The notes beneath the pieces are model-generated. The model made no database searches and was not told the DNA's origin. It saw only the letters and a list, made by a program, of their open reading frames with translations. The position numbers were made by a program, and so were the translations under genes. A DNA stretch of 64,000 nt from Oscillatoria sp. SIO1A7 (lineage in GTDB: Bacteria > Cyanobacteriota > Cyanobacteriia > Cyanobacteriales > Laspinemataceae): the NCBI GenBank assembly GCA_010672965.1, contig JAAHFN010000027.1, forward strand, positions 59,929-123,928. Direction: 5' to 3'. Below are positions 44,974 through 53,373 of the stretch, piece after piece (within the stretch, counting starts at the first letter, position 1; every line of letters begins with the position of its first letter).

Positions 44974-45696
44974 CTACCTTGTTGGCCAAGCCAAATTTGA
45001 CTTATAGCTCCGTTTGAGAATTCCAGCTATATCGTAGTCTTGTTCGACTTCAGACCCAAATAAGGAATCTTCGCAAACAATGTCGTACATATAAGTTCTC
45101 ACCACTTCCGCTACCGCTAGGACGTCGGTGGCAACGAAGCTAATTTTGTCATAGGCATCTTGCAGCAGCCGCCCATTAACAGTAATCTCTCGTTCTGGAT
45201 AAGCCCTCATTAGGCTCAACAGAGACATCTGGTCGTTGTCGATGGAGTCGAGTAATGCTTCGGCCAGCTCTTCCACTCTGGCCTCTGTTCCACCTCCAAT
45301 CACCGGATCGAGTCTGGTGAGGACAAATTCGCCAACGGTGCTTTGGAGCAGCCTTTTGAGAAACTCTTCGGGAACTGGGATAGTTTGCTCCAATACCAAA
45401 CGCAAAGCATCGATATCCCGCTGATTGATTCCCAATCGAGTGCGAAATTCGCCAGGCTCTACGCCTGTCCGCACGAATTTTTCCAAATCGCTGTAGGTGA
45501 TTGTATCTCTTCCGCTCCCGAAGGTGAGAACAATTCTATCGGCAGCGAAGGCATTATCGCAGTTAAAGGTCAAACTGGCTAACACTGCCAGAAAGAGGGC
45601 CAGACAAGCTGACAAACATCTTTTCCCCAATTTGCTTAGCTGCTCGACTTTTAGGCGAGCGCTGTCTAGTATGTCGCTCTGACACGGCAATTGCAT
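44974..45696 (-). CDS. Exported DUF1400 protein, paralogue of the downstream gene
   Basis: From the ATG at 45696 this is a 240-aa protein. An AGGAG site 7 bases upstream decides this start over an earlier in-frame one at 45750. It carries a signal-like segment (CLSACLALFLAVLASLTFNC) and then a DUF1400 domain (IVLTFGSGRDTITYSDLEKF, LGINQRDIDALRLVLEQTIP, STVGEFVLTRLDPVIGG). The C-terminus has an extra charged tail (CEDSLFGSEVEQDYDIAGIL). Tandem duplication with the next gene is likely. No hydrolase domain follows. Confidence 0.8.
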   Translation of the reverse strand: MQLPCQSDILDSARLKVEQLSKLGKRCLSACLALFLAVLASLTFNCDNAFAADRIVLTFGSGRDTITYSDLEKFVRTGVEPGEFRTRLGINQRDIDALRLVLEQTIPVPEEFLKRLLQSTVGEFVLTRLDPVIGGGTEARVEELAEALLDSIDNDQMSLLSLMRAYPEREITVNGRLLQDAYDKISFVATDVLAVAEVVRTYMYDIVCEDSLFGSEVEQDYDIAGILKRSYKSNLAWPTR

Positions 45697-45977
45697 AAAT
45701 TTTCTCCTAGTGGTTCGGATCCAACTGGTGTCTTTGGGTAATTTTAGCATCGCTTAGAACTTCTAATGAAGATTGTTCTAAATTTTATACCCCTGTTTTT
45801 TTCTTTCTAGCAACGATATGCGATCGCCTACAGGACTATTGGCATAACCATTAGCAGAACCCGTGGGTTAGCCTTTTGCGCTCCGGGGCAACAGCCCTCT
45901 TGTCCGTTGCTTTTGGCAGGGGCGCGCTAGGAAATGCAATCCAAGGCGATGGCACAGGAGCGATCGCAGTCTTATAC

Positions 45978-46086
45978 TATAGTCATTTCAAATAAAAACG
46001 AGACAATCTGGTAGGGGCGATCGCGCGAAATCGCCCCTACAATAAGGGAGATCGTAACTGTCTCATCCTTAATTAAAATGACTATA
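45978..46086. repeat. Family C palindromic miniature element
   Basis: Ends TATAGTCATTT and AAATGACTATA are exact inverted repeats. Further in, GAGACA pairs with TGTCTC, and the centre holds GTAGGGGCGAT paired with ATCGCCCCTAC around a HIP1-like core. The length is 109 bases and there is no coding frame. The flanking bases do not show an obvious long target duplication. Only one copy is in this window. Confidence 0.75.
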
Positions 46087-46400
46087 AATCCGCTATGGAT
46101 TGGTATGCGTAAGCTACCGCTCCGCAGTAGCGCCCAACCGGCGCAGCTACAGAAACTCTCGCCCGCACGGGCGGGCTCGGAAAAAACCGTCTATATAAAA
46201 CTAGATTTGGTATTAGGAGGGATTGTTGCCAGTTGCTATTAAATCTTAGTTTTGGCTTTCAAAGAAGGACCATTTTTTATCTTCTCTAGCAGTATCGTTC
46301 TCTAGAGCTTCCATCGAGGCCCAATTTTCTTACCCACGAGGGCGATCGCTCTTTGCCCTTCGTGACGTCCATTGCCAAAACAAAAAGCCAGAGCAAAACA

Positions 46401-46475
46401 GCCGTTCTTGCCGAGTCGTCCAGACCTCAAAATATCCTCGCGATTTTGAGGTCTGGACGACTCGGCAAGAACGGC
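46401..46475. repeat. Perfect 33-base inverted repeat with 9-base loop
   Basis: The left arm at 46401-46433 (starting GCCGTTCTTGCCGAGTCG) is exactly complementary to the right arm at 46443-46475 (ending GGCAAGAACGGC). The loop is ATCCTCGCG. A transcript from either strand would form a very stable hairpin. Confidence 0.9.
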
Positions 46476-46660
46476 CAGTTTATTCCCAATTAGTTTATTA
46501 TTCAGGACTTACACTTACACATTTTTTTTGTGTGGGAGGTGTGGGAAGTGTGGGAATAATTCAATAAAATTGTCCTCTCCCCCTCTCCCCACACTCCCCC
46601 CTCTTCCCACCCTTACCACAGCCTTTTTCAGCAAGCCTATGTACCAATTGACCTGGGCTT

Positions 46661-46909
46661 TTAGACCCTAAGACCAACTTTCTCTTTACTAGGTGGCGAA
46701 GTAGCTTTGATAGAGTTAAATCCATCAATAGCTGAAGTAAGAGAATTGTTCCTAATCAATCGCTCTAGTCGCTGCACCCTTCCCTTGCGCTTGGTAGCGA
46801 TCGAAGATAAATCTGGCATCTCTTGCCAGCAGTGCGGACAGAACCAATAAATATTGCTATGACGAGCATGACGAAGCAACTGACCGGAGCAACAAGGACA
46901 AGCTTTCAT
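46661..46909 (-). CDS. Small zinc-ribbon protein
   Basis: The 82-aa product starts MKACPCCSGQLLRHARHSNI and YWFCPHCWQEMPDLS, with two CxxC pairs (C4, C6/C7 and C24, C27) that suit a zinc ribbon. A basic, helical C-terminal part follows (KRKGRVQRLERLIRN). This MKxCPCCSGQLLRHxRH pattern is common at the start of small cyanobacterial proteins of unknown function. No ribosome site is evident. A DNA or RNA-binding role is possible but not shown. Confidence 0.75.
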   Translation of the reverse strand: MKACPCCSGQLLRHARHSNIYWFCPHCWQEMPDLSSIATKRKGRVQRLERLIRNNSLTSAIDGFNSIKATSPPSKEKVGLRV

Positions 46910-47213
46910 TTTTTTACTATTTATTTCAAAATAATTTACAGTTAAAATTGCACCAATTAAATTAGCAGTGCAGGCTGAATCAAATTGTTTTTCGCCATGT
47001 GAAACTCAGAACCCAAGAGCCTATCTGCATCAATATTTATTATTTATTTTTTTGATACAGGTTTTGTTACAGCCTACAAAAGTGACATCTTTTCTTTTTA
47101 ATGTAAGCGTTTTTTTTATCTCTTTGCAACGCAGGATCCTAGTGCCTTCTAGCTCTCATTCAAAATTCACGCAATTCAAAATTTTAAATGCCTTTAGACC
47201 CTGGATGGAGGGC
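46910..47213. other. Intergenic region, no feature recognised
   Basis: I see no gene, stable hairpin or tandem repeat in these 304 bases. It is A+T-rich and begins upstream of the zinc-ribbon gene, so it should hold that gene's promoter. Confidence 0.4.
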
Positions 47214-47432
47214 TTATCCCATGCGAGCGCGAGACCAGTAGTATTTCTCTATGGCCAGCAGTAGTCCTACAATCAATAGTTGAACTCCCCAAGGGGCTAC
47301 TGCAAAACCCCAAATAAAGCAAATGACCGTGGTTAATGCGGCGATAACGGAGAAAACATCGGCACTGCTGCGCTTATACATCCAGACAGAGCCAAAGGCA
47401 ATGGTTAGTAAAGTCAGGTAGGTAGCAGGCAT
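47214..47432 (-). CDS. Small membrane protein, unknown
   Basis: The 72-aa product has three hydrophobic stretches (YLTLLTIAFGSVWMY, VFSVIAALTTVICFIWGFAV and WGVQLLIVGLLLAIEKYYW) and a basic end (SRARMG). Small proteins of this size and pattern are common in cyanobacterial genomes. No family is recognised. The start at 47432 is the only in-frame ATG with a reasonable length. Confidence 0.6.
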   Translation of the reverse strand: MPATYLTLLTIAFGSVWMYKRSSADVFSVIAALTTVICFIWGFAVAPWGVQLLIVGLLLAIEKYYWSRARMG

Positions 47433-47789
47433 AGGTTATTACGGCTGTTAACTTGCTGTTAATATTCAATTTAAAGCCAAAATGTGAAGAACCCGTGAAG
47501 AATGGGTACTTATGTAAAACGTAACAAAAGTTCAAATAGCATTCCCTTCGGGGCAGCCTTCGGGGCAGCCTTCGGGGCAGGGGACTGGGAGATAAGGGGA
47601 CAAGGAGACAAGGAGACAAGGAGACAAGGAGACATGGGGACATGGGGACATGGGGACATGGGGACATGGGGCAAGGAGGCAAGGGAGAAATGCCCTCTCT
47701 CCTGCTCGCTAACTCCCTGCAGCCTTGCCTCTTCTCCCGTTATCCTTGTCCCCCGGTCCCCTTGTCTCCTTGTCCCCTTGTCTCCCTAT
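47433..47789. repeat. Tandem-repeat spacer (CCTTCGGGGCAG, GGAGACAA, GGGGACAT units)
   Basis: Three 12-base CCTTCGGGGCAG copies (about 47546-47580) are followed by about four GGAGACAA and five GGGGACAT octamers (about 47600-47670). A C/T-rich complement (CCCCTTGTCTCCTTGTC) at about 47758-47788 can pair with the purine-rich arm. No gene is supported. Confidence 0.7.
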
Positions 47790-48173
47790 CTACTCGGCCC
47801 AACCCAGGGCCTCCGCTATATCAGCCGCTAGGGTCATTGGGTCGAAAGGTTTGGAAACGATCGCGCTTACTCCCAAATCAGAAAATAGGCGCTTGTCCTC
47901 AGACAAGACCTTAGCGGTTAGCAAAATCACCGGAATATGCTTCGTGGAGCTGTCGGCTTGGAGTTGGCGGAATGTAGCGGGTCCGTCCATTTCGGGCATC
48001 ATCACGTCCAACAAAATAACATCGGGCTGCCCTGCCGATGCTACTTGCAACCCCTCGCCTCCAGAAGATGCAGTCAATACCTCCCAGCCAGCTACCATTT
48101 CTAGACTGAGCTGAGCAATTTCTCTAATATCATCTTCGTCATCAATGACCAAGATACGTTTGCCAGCCACCAT
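47790..48173 (-). CDS. Single-domain response regulator (CheY-like receiver)
   Basis: The 127-aa protein is one receiver domain with the expected residues: acidic pair D11/D12 (LVIDDEDD), phospho-acceptor D56 (LLDVMMPEMDG), T86 (LLTAK) and K108 (SKPFDP). It has no output domain, so signalling would be by protein contact. AAAGGAGAG lies 6 bases before the ATG. It is encoded alone downstream of the 894-aa membrane protein on the same strand, with a 42-base gap, so co-transcription is possible. No histidine kinase is in the window. Confidence 0.92.
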   Translation of the reverse strand: MVAGKRILVIDDEDDIREIAQLSLEMVAGWEVLTASSGGEGLQVASAGQPDVILLDVMMPEMDGPATFRQLQADSSTKHIPVILLTAKVLSEDKRLFSDLGVSAIVSKPFDPMTLAADIAEALGWAE

Positions 48174-48215
48174 CTCTCTCCTTTATATAGCACTACGGAT
48201 TCAGGTTAGGCAGCG

Positions 48216-50900
48216 TCATACAGTCAAATCAAACAGCAGGGAATTGGTCTCTTGGCCATTAATTATGGCGCTAACCCACAAGCTGAGGACTCCTGGTTCG
48301 TCTCCCATTTCAAGGGTTTCGAGCAACTCCCGATTCAGATCGATGATAATATAAGTGTTCGTCCAGGCTTTCACCTCGACCTTGACTGGTTTATGATTGA
48401 AGGCGATTTGGTATTTATTGCTTTTGCCCGGCCTTTCATCCCCGCGCAGGTTTTGTCCCAACAGGGTCAGGGTCGTGTCCACCGTTCCTGTAGTCGGCAG
48501 CAAATAACTGATGTCGGCAGAACCTACTTGATGTTCGCCCTCAGTATATACCTGAATCAGATGGATGGTTTTGTCCATCACTTCATCAATCCGTTGCACG
48601 GTTTGGCTGATGTCATCATCGTTTAAAACGCCATTGGCCACATATTGACTTTGAATGTAAGTCCCGTTAAGATTCAGTTCCCACACGAAGCCAGTAAAGG
48701 CAGTCTGGATTTGCACCAGATTGCCCATAGCATCCTGAATCCGTTGTAGCGGATCCCTGAGGAAAATTGTCACGATGCCCCCCAGGCCACCCATGCTAGA
48801 TAGGATCCCAATCAGGCGAGAACCCCATTCATCGTTGTAAACTGCTATAACCACGCCTCCAAACACTAGAAAGACACCCATTACGAAGGTGGCCAGGTTA
48901 AGTCTTTGCAGTAAGCGCATGGTGCTTTTGGCATTTTCTACCGCATCTTTGAGCAACTTGGCGGCTTCTTCGCTGCGCTCTTTGGAAGGCTTTAGATAAT
49001 ATTCTGAGAGCAGTTCTTGTCTGGCGGCCCGTTCCCTTTCGCTGCTGGTGACGGTGCGCACTAGGGAATCGGTCGCCGCCGTTCCCCCGACGTTAGACAA
49101 CACCTTAACTATGTACTCTCGGGTGTCAATATCTTCTTCATTGGGCAGGCGTTTACTTAGGGGTTCAATGGCATATGTTTTCAGACGGCTTTTAATCAGC
49201 TCGTAGGTTTCTTTTTGCTTTTGATCTTCATAAAAGCGAGGGTCGCTCATTTGACTTAATAGTTGGGTGAGCATTTGCTGTACTTTCAGTTCCCTTGTAC
49301 ATAAATGCTCCTGACTCAGCAGATCGAGCGTATCCTCGGTCAATTCCAACAATGCGGTTGGCTTTTCCTTGCTATCGATCTCGATCTTTCGATCGTAGGT
49401 AGTCAGTCGCTCCGCATAGACTAGGGATCGATTTTTCAGGTCGCGACACCATTTCTCAAGGTCATCGAGATATTGTTGTTGGGTCTTGCGGGGTAATTCA
49501 TTGAGCCGATCGTAGGGAGTTTCGGCGGCATTTTGAAAGAGTTGTTTGAGGGCGGGATTGCCTGCGATGATTTTTTCCCGGATTTGACGACGTAGTACCT
49601 GCCGATTGTCCAAGCCCTTGTTAAGTTCATAGATTGCGGCCTGCACTGCTGCTGGGTTTTTTTTGATATTTTGGGCGGCTCGTTCAACCAGAGTCCAATT
49701 CTCATCGCTAGCAATCCAGAAGGCACATTTTTTCAGCACTGCCTTCAGGGTCACCTCGCTGCCAAGTTCAACCAGATTTTCGATCAGGTTCCCAATTTCT
49801 TCCGGGTTTACCGTGGGATCCAGGGTATCCAGTTTGCCAACCTGAGATTCCAGGTTACGTTGCAGCTCATCGGGGACGTGTTTTTTTAGGAATAGCTTGG
49901 CCTGGGTTTGCGCCTGTGAGTCGGAACCATTCATAGCGGCCAGAAGCACTTGTAATATCTTATCTCGATGCGTGCTGCCCGTATCCCAGATGGTTTCCAA
50001 GGCTTTCGGCACTGACAGCAGTAGTTTTCCTGCCTGTTCTGACTCCAGGTTAGTATCTTGGAGGATAAAGCCAACAGAATCATCGCCCAAAATGTCAAAA
50101 ATTTCGTCGAACACCTTGACCTCTTCTCCCGAGCTATACTTAAACTCTTTGAGATAGATGGTTAATCCGGTGTAAATTTTTTGGCGCAGAGGTTGGTTTT
50201 TGGGGATGTCGTCGGCGTTACTTTGTAAAAATTTGCAAGCCTCTTTTGGTTTAATTGACCCGCTAGCAAACTCGGTTTGATGGTTTTCCAGGCAGTAGGC
50301 CAGCAGTTCGTAAAATTCTAATTTGTTCTTCTGGCGATAATCCGCGTTCCAATACTTGTTTAGATCGACATAAGCCCATAGAATATCCCACAGAATATAA
50401 TACGCTTTCCAGTAGGTGCTAATCTTACTGTTAAAAAATACCTCCATCCGCTGGTAGGTGCGGTTGAGGTTGACTAGAGCAAAGATGATTGAATTCAGAC
50501 AAAGCTTATGGCGGCTCCAATTCTCTCCCAGGGCGGACCTGGACTCGACGCCCCAGGTCTCTGCTGCCATCCAGAGGGCTTTTTCTGCCTCTGTTTCCAT
50601 ACCGGCCCAACCTACATTGACATTGTAATCTGCTATCCGGTGGAAAATTGTGGCGGCGGCTTTTACCTGGCTCCAGACCGACTCAATTTCCTGTGAAGTA
50701 TTCAGCCAGTCAATACATTGGGTAATCAGGAAGCTGATGTCGTTATCTAACTCCTGTATCAGCCCCTGTATGAGAGTTTTTTCTCGGTGTTCATCCCAAG
50801 TAAAATCCGCACGCAGGGTAGCTTCTATGTTGCTAACCAGTTCTTTCCAGTTTTGGCAATCTGTCAGCTTTTTTGCGTTGGCTTTTGCTATGTCGTTCAT
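48216..50900 (-). CDS. Large helical protein with a central two-helix membrane segment and C-terminal beta domain, unknown
   Basis: The first 650 or so residues of this 894-aa protein are almost entirely helical and repeat-like (HEAT-like texture, for example TREYIVKVLSNVGGTAATDS). Then come two hydrophobic segments (LATFVMGVFLVFGGVVIAVY and RLIGILSSMGGLGGIVTIFL), a conserved-looking helical stretch (DPLQRIQDAMGNLVQIQTAF to DEVMDKTIHLIQVYTE), and a C-terminal beta-sandwich-like part (ADISYLLPTTGTVDTTLTLL, then a VKAWTNTYIIIDLN strand) resembling IPT/TIG folds. No enzymatic motif is visible. I do not recognise a named family. It lies between a receiver protein and a Ser/Thr kinase gene on the same strand. 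Confidence 0.8.
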   Translation of the reverse strand: MNDIAKANAKKLTDCQNWKELVSNIEATLRADFTWDEHREKTLIQGLIQELDNDISFLITQCIDWLNTSQEIESVWSQVKAAATIFHRIADYNVNVGWAGMETEAEKALWMAAETWGVESRSALGENWSRHKLCLNSIIFALVNLNRTYQRMEVFFNSKISTYWKAYYILWDILWAYVDLNKYWNADYRQKNKLEFYELLAYCLENHQTEFASGSIKPKEACKFLQSNADDIPKNQPLRQKIYTGLTIYLKEFKYSSGEEVKVFDEIFDILGDDSVGFILQDTNLESEQAGKLLLSVPKALETIWDTGSTHRDKILQVLLAAMNGSDSQAQTQAKLFLKKHVPDELQRNLESQVGKLDTLDPTVNPEEIGNLIENLVELGSEVTLKAVLKKCAFWIASDENWTLVERAAQNIKKNPAAVQAAIYELNKGLDNRQVLRRQIREKIIAGNPALKQLFQNAAETPYDRLNELPRKTQQQYLDDLEKWCRDLKNRSLVYAERLTTYDRKIEIDSKEKPTALLELTEDTLDLLSQEHLCTRELKVQQMLTQLLSQMSDPRFYEDQKQKETYELIKSRLKTYAIEPLSKRLPNEEDIDTREYIVKVLSNVGGTAATDSLVRTVTSSERERAARQELLSEYYLKPSKERSEEAAKLLKDAVENAKSTMRLLQRLNLATFVMGVFLVFGGVVIAVYNDEWGSRLIGILSSMGGLGGIVTIFLRDPLQRIQDAMGNLVQIQTAFTGFVWELNLNGTYIQSQYVANGVLNDDDISQTVQRIDEVMDKTIHLIQVYTEGEHQVGSADISYLLPTTGTVDTTLTLLGQNLRGDERPGKSNKYQIAFNHKPVKVEVKAWTNTYIIIDLNRELLETLEMGDEPGVLSLWVSAIINGQETNSLLFDLTV

Positions 50901-51043
50901 GGGTACTACCTAGTTATGAGGTTTTCTTTTTCTTAATTGAATGACCAAGACGAGCGTGTAGTCAACAGTCTGCCTTAAAGTTTTAGGTTGGGCCCATCAA
51001 CGAAACCCAACCTGCTGTGACTTGAATGACCAAGACGATTCCC

Positions 51044-51145
51044 CGTAGGACGGGCTTCCGAGAAGTCTCTCCCTGTCTCTGGGCACCGGACTTTTCGGAA
51101 GCCCGTCCTACGAATTGGGTAATTTATTTCTTGGAATTCCCTAAG
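51044..51145. repeat. GTAGGACGGGC hairpin element, right of the kinase gene's 3' end
   Basis: CGTAGGACGGGCTTCCGA and TCGGAAGCCCGTCCTACG are inverted arms around a 30-base middle. The outer part (51109-51145) is the reverse complement, with two differences in 37 bases, of 52874-52910 on the far side of the kinase gene. Confidence 0.75.
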
Positions 51146-51159
51146 CTGACTGCTTACTG

Positions 51160-52575
51160 CTATATTGGTGGTTTATTGCATATTTGTCCAAGTTTATCAG
51201 CCCGATCGCGAAAAGAAGAGTCTGAAGGAATTTGGTTTAAGTTTTCGCCAACTTGGAGAAAACTGGCTCTTACTTCCTGACGGTCTTCTTCAGATAGCTT
51301 GCCCGCCGTCATTGTGTTGGTAGCGTTATAACAGAGTTCTAAGGAATCGCTCAATAATGATAGTGCTTGCAGATCGCGTTCGTAAGCGGGCAAGACTTTC
51401 TGGACTTTCAAATAAACTTCTGCGCGTTTCTGGGGAATTTTATTTAACTGCTCTATGGCATTTTCTAGCTGCTTCTCTGCTTTTTGCCAATTTTCGCCTA
51501 TCTCGCCATATGCGTTCTGCAAATCCATCAAGGTTTCGGAATCTTGCAAAGCCCGCTCGATTTTCTTGTTTAGAGCAAGAGCGATCGCTGTTCTCGCCTC
51601 TTTTACGGAGCTATTGAAAATATTATTAATTCTGCGCTCTTCTAGCTGAGGGGGAACGACTACCAACAAACCGCCAATTACGACAACTCCCAAAAATATA
51701 GCGATCGCTTTCCAGATTAGTTCCTTTGAAGTTCCTAGCCTTCCCCCAACCACTGTGGTTTGCAACCGGCCGTAGTATTCTGGTCCTAAATCCCCAAAGA
51801 CCTTTTGAGCCGATTGATAGCGCTGTATTGGGTCCTCGGCCAGCATTTTGTCCAGAATTTTCGTCAGGCGATCGCCGAACTTATACTTTTGGTAGAGTTC
51901 CAGGCGATAAGAGCGCTCTCGACATTTCATGGGACGCTCGCCGGTCAAGAGTACCATTATGCTTAGACCCAGCGCATATAGGTCGCTGCTCGGGAAGCAA
52001 TTGCCGCGATCGCTAAAATCCCGGTGTTCTGGCGCAGCGTACAAAGGATTGCCCACGATAGTTTCTCCCCCCAACTTGCCCGCAACCCCAAAATCTATCA
52101 GAATGGGCTTTTCGCCTCGATTGGGTTTGATGATATTAGCGGGAGAGATATCTCTATGAATAATATTATGTTCGTGAACGTAGTCTAAAACTGGCAGCAA
52201 ATCCGCCAGCAATTGCATCGCTTCTTTTTCGACCAATAAATACCCTTCTTTCTGCAATTCCTTATAAGTCTTGCCCTCAATAAAGTCCTGCACTAAGAAG
52301 AGTCGCTCCGCCTCCTCGAAAAAAGCTCGGAACTTAGGAATCTGGTCGTGAGCCAGGTCGTGTAAAATTTTCGCCTCGCCCTCGAACAGTTCGCGTGCTT
52401 TTTTGATTTGTTCGGGATGATAATCTTCAGGGGGGGCAAACTCTTTGACGGCACAGCGTTCGTCGAAACTGGTTTTATCGAGCGCCAAGTAAATGCGCCC
52501 TAATCCCCCTTGTCCTACCACACCCTGAATTTGGTAGCGGTTATAGATTAACGACCCTTCGGGTATCTTGTCTGA
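51160..52575 (-). CDS. Ser/Thr protein kinase with transmembrane segment and helical sensor domain
   Basis: The kinase domain is complete: glycine loop VGQGGLGRIYLAL, the lysine in CAVKEF, HRDISPANI catalytic loop, LIDFGV, and a GNPLYAAPE activation segment. A single transmembrane helix follows (IAIFLGVVVIGGLLVVV), then about 150 helical residues likely outside. The frame extends to 52668, but the family usually begins SDKIPEGSLIYNRYQI. I prefer the GTG at 52575, which gives VSDKI. No strong ribosome site supports either. The kinase gene is bracketed by inverted copies of a palindromic element (51109-51145 and 52874-52910). Confidence 0.88.
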   Translation of the reverse strand, partial: SDKIPEGSLIYNRYQIQGVVGQGGLGRIYLALDKTSFDERCAVKEFAPPEDYHPEQIKKARELFEGEAKILHDLAHDQIPKFRAFFEEAERLFLVQDFIEGKTYKELQKEGYLLVEKEAMQLLADLLPVLDYVHEHNIIHRDISPANIIKPNRGEKPILIDFGVAGKLGGETIVGNPLYAAPEHRDFSDRGNCFPSSDLYALGLSIMVLLTGERPMKCRERSYRLELYQKYKFGDRLTKILDKMLAEDPIQRYQSAQKVFGDLGPEYYGRLQTTVVGGRLGTSKELIWKAIAIFLGVVVIGGLLVVVPPQLEERRINNIFNSSVKEARTAIALALNKKIERALQDSETLMDLQNAYGEIGENWQKAEKQLENAIEQLNKIPQKRAEVYLKVQKVLPAYERDLQALSLLSDSLELCYNATNTMTAGKLSEEDRQEVRASFLQVGENLNQIPSDSSFRDRADKLGQICNKPPI

Positions 52576-52873
52576 CACGATTCGGTACTCATCCAAACAA
52601 CAGACAGCTAGGCGGACCCCAATTATATTTGGTACGGGAAGTGACAACACCTCCCAGACAGACCGCAAGATCCGGTTAACGTTCGCTCCGGATTTTATAA
52701 CCTTATATAGGGCTTGCAGCTTAAGTAATCTTATCTTAGCTCTTTTAAGATTTTTGAACCTGGTGGAGATGTGGGGCTTCCTGCTACCTTTTTTTAAAAA
52801 GGTCCCCTTGATGCCTCTGCTATCTTTAGGACCCCCTTTATTCTACTCATTTCAAAATCAAACTAAAACCCCT

Positions 52874-53024
52874 CTTAGGGAATTCCAAGAAATCAATTAT
52901 CCAATTCGTAGGACGGGCGTCCTCCTGAGCCGGTCGTTGGGCTGTCTCTGGGCTCCGGACAGGCGGGACGCCCATCCTACGGGGAAGCGAGGGAGAAATA
53001 TTTATTGGGAAATCCCTTAAGCTA
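52874..53024. repeat. Terminal-inverted-repeat element left of the kinase promoter
   Basis: The left end CTTAGGGAATTCCAAGAAAT and the right end GGGAAATCCCTTAAG are imperfect inverted repeats. The middle carries GTAGGACGGGCGTCC with the complement-like GGGACGCCCATCCTAC. It is inverted relative to the copy at 51044-51145. Confidence 0.7.
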
Positions 53025-53029
53025 AGAAC

Positions 53030-53184
53030 TTATATCATGTCGGTTTGAATGCCCCAAAAAAAAGTCAATTCTGCGTAGGACGGGCTTCCGAAAAGTCCCT
53101 ATCTGCGGGGAGGGACTTTTCGGAAGCCCGTCCTACGCGAGATTCTAAATTTGTTCTGTGGGTATTTAACCAGACTTGATATTA
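53030..53184. repeat. Family B element carrying a 28-base perfect hairpin
   Basis: Ends TTATATCATGTCGGTTTGA and ACCAGACTTGATATTA match the family B ends at 14332-14461. The core is a perfect 28-base stem (53073-53100 with 53111-53138; starts GCGTAGGACGGGCTTCCG) around a 10-base loop ATCTGCGGGG. Confidence 0.75.
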
Positions 53185-53232
53185 GAGCAAACCGGCCAAA
53201 CTGGTTAAACAACCATACAATACAATTTGAAA

Positions 53233-53335
53233 CCCGTAGGACAGGCTTCCGAAAAGTCCCTCCCCGCAGATAGGGACTTTTCGGAAGCCTGTCCTACGGG
53301 TAGTATTTATGGGCGACTAAACGGATTTGATATTA
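53233..53335. repeat. Second hairpin with the same stem class and an oppositely oriented loop
   Basis: The stem 53233-53261 pairs perfectly over 29 bases with 53272-53300 (starts CCCGTAGGACAGGCTTCCG). The loop is CCCCGCAGAT, the exact reverse complement of the loop in the previous element. The right flank TTTATGGGCGAC followed by ACGGATTTGATATTA is a family B end. Confidence 0.8.
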
Positions 53336-53373
53336 GAACTCAAAACTGAGAACTCAAAACTTAGAATTCAAAA

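Larger units (their letters stand above)
45697..46660. other. Long intergenic region with two large palindromic elements
   Basis: No gene is supported in this stretch of nearly 1 kb. It contains a 109-base MITE-like element (45978-46086), a 33-base perfect inverted repeat (46401-46475), and GTGGGAGGTGTGGGAAGTG repeats with a C-rich counterpart near 46530-46615. A GGACTTACAC fragment near 46505 resembles the family D element of 56451-56539. Confidence 0.5.
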
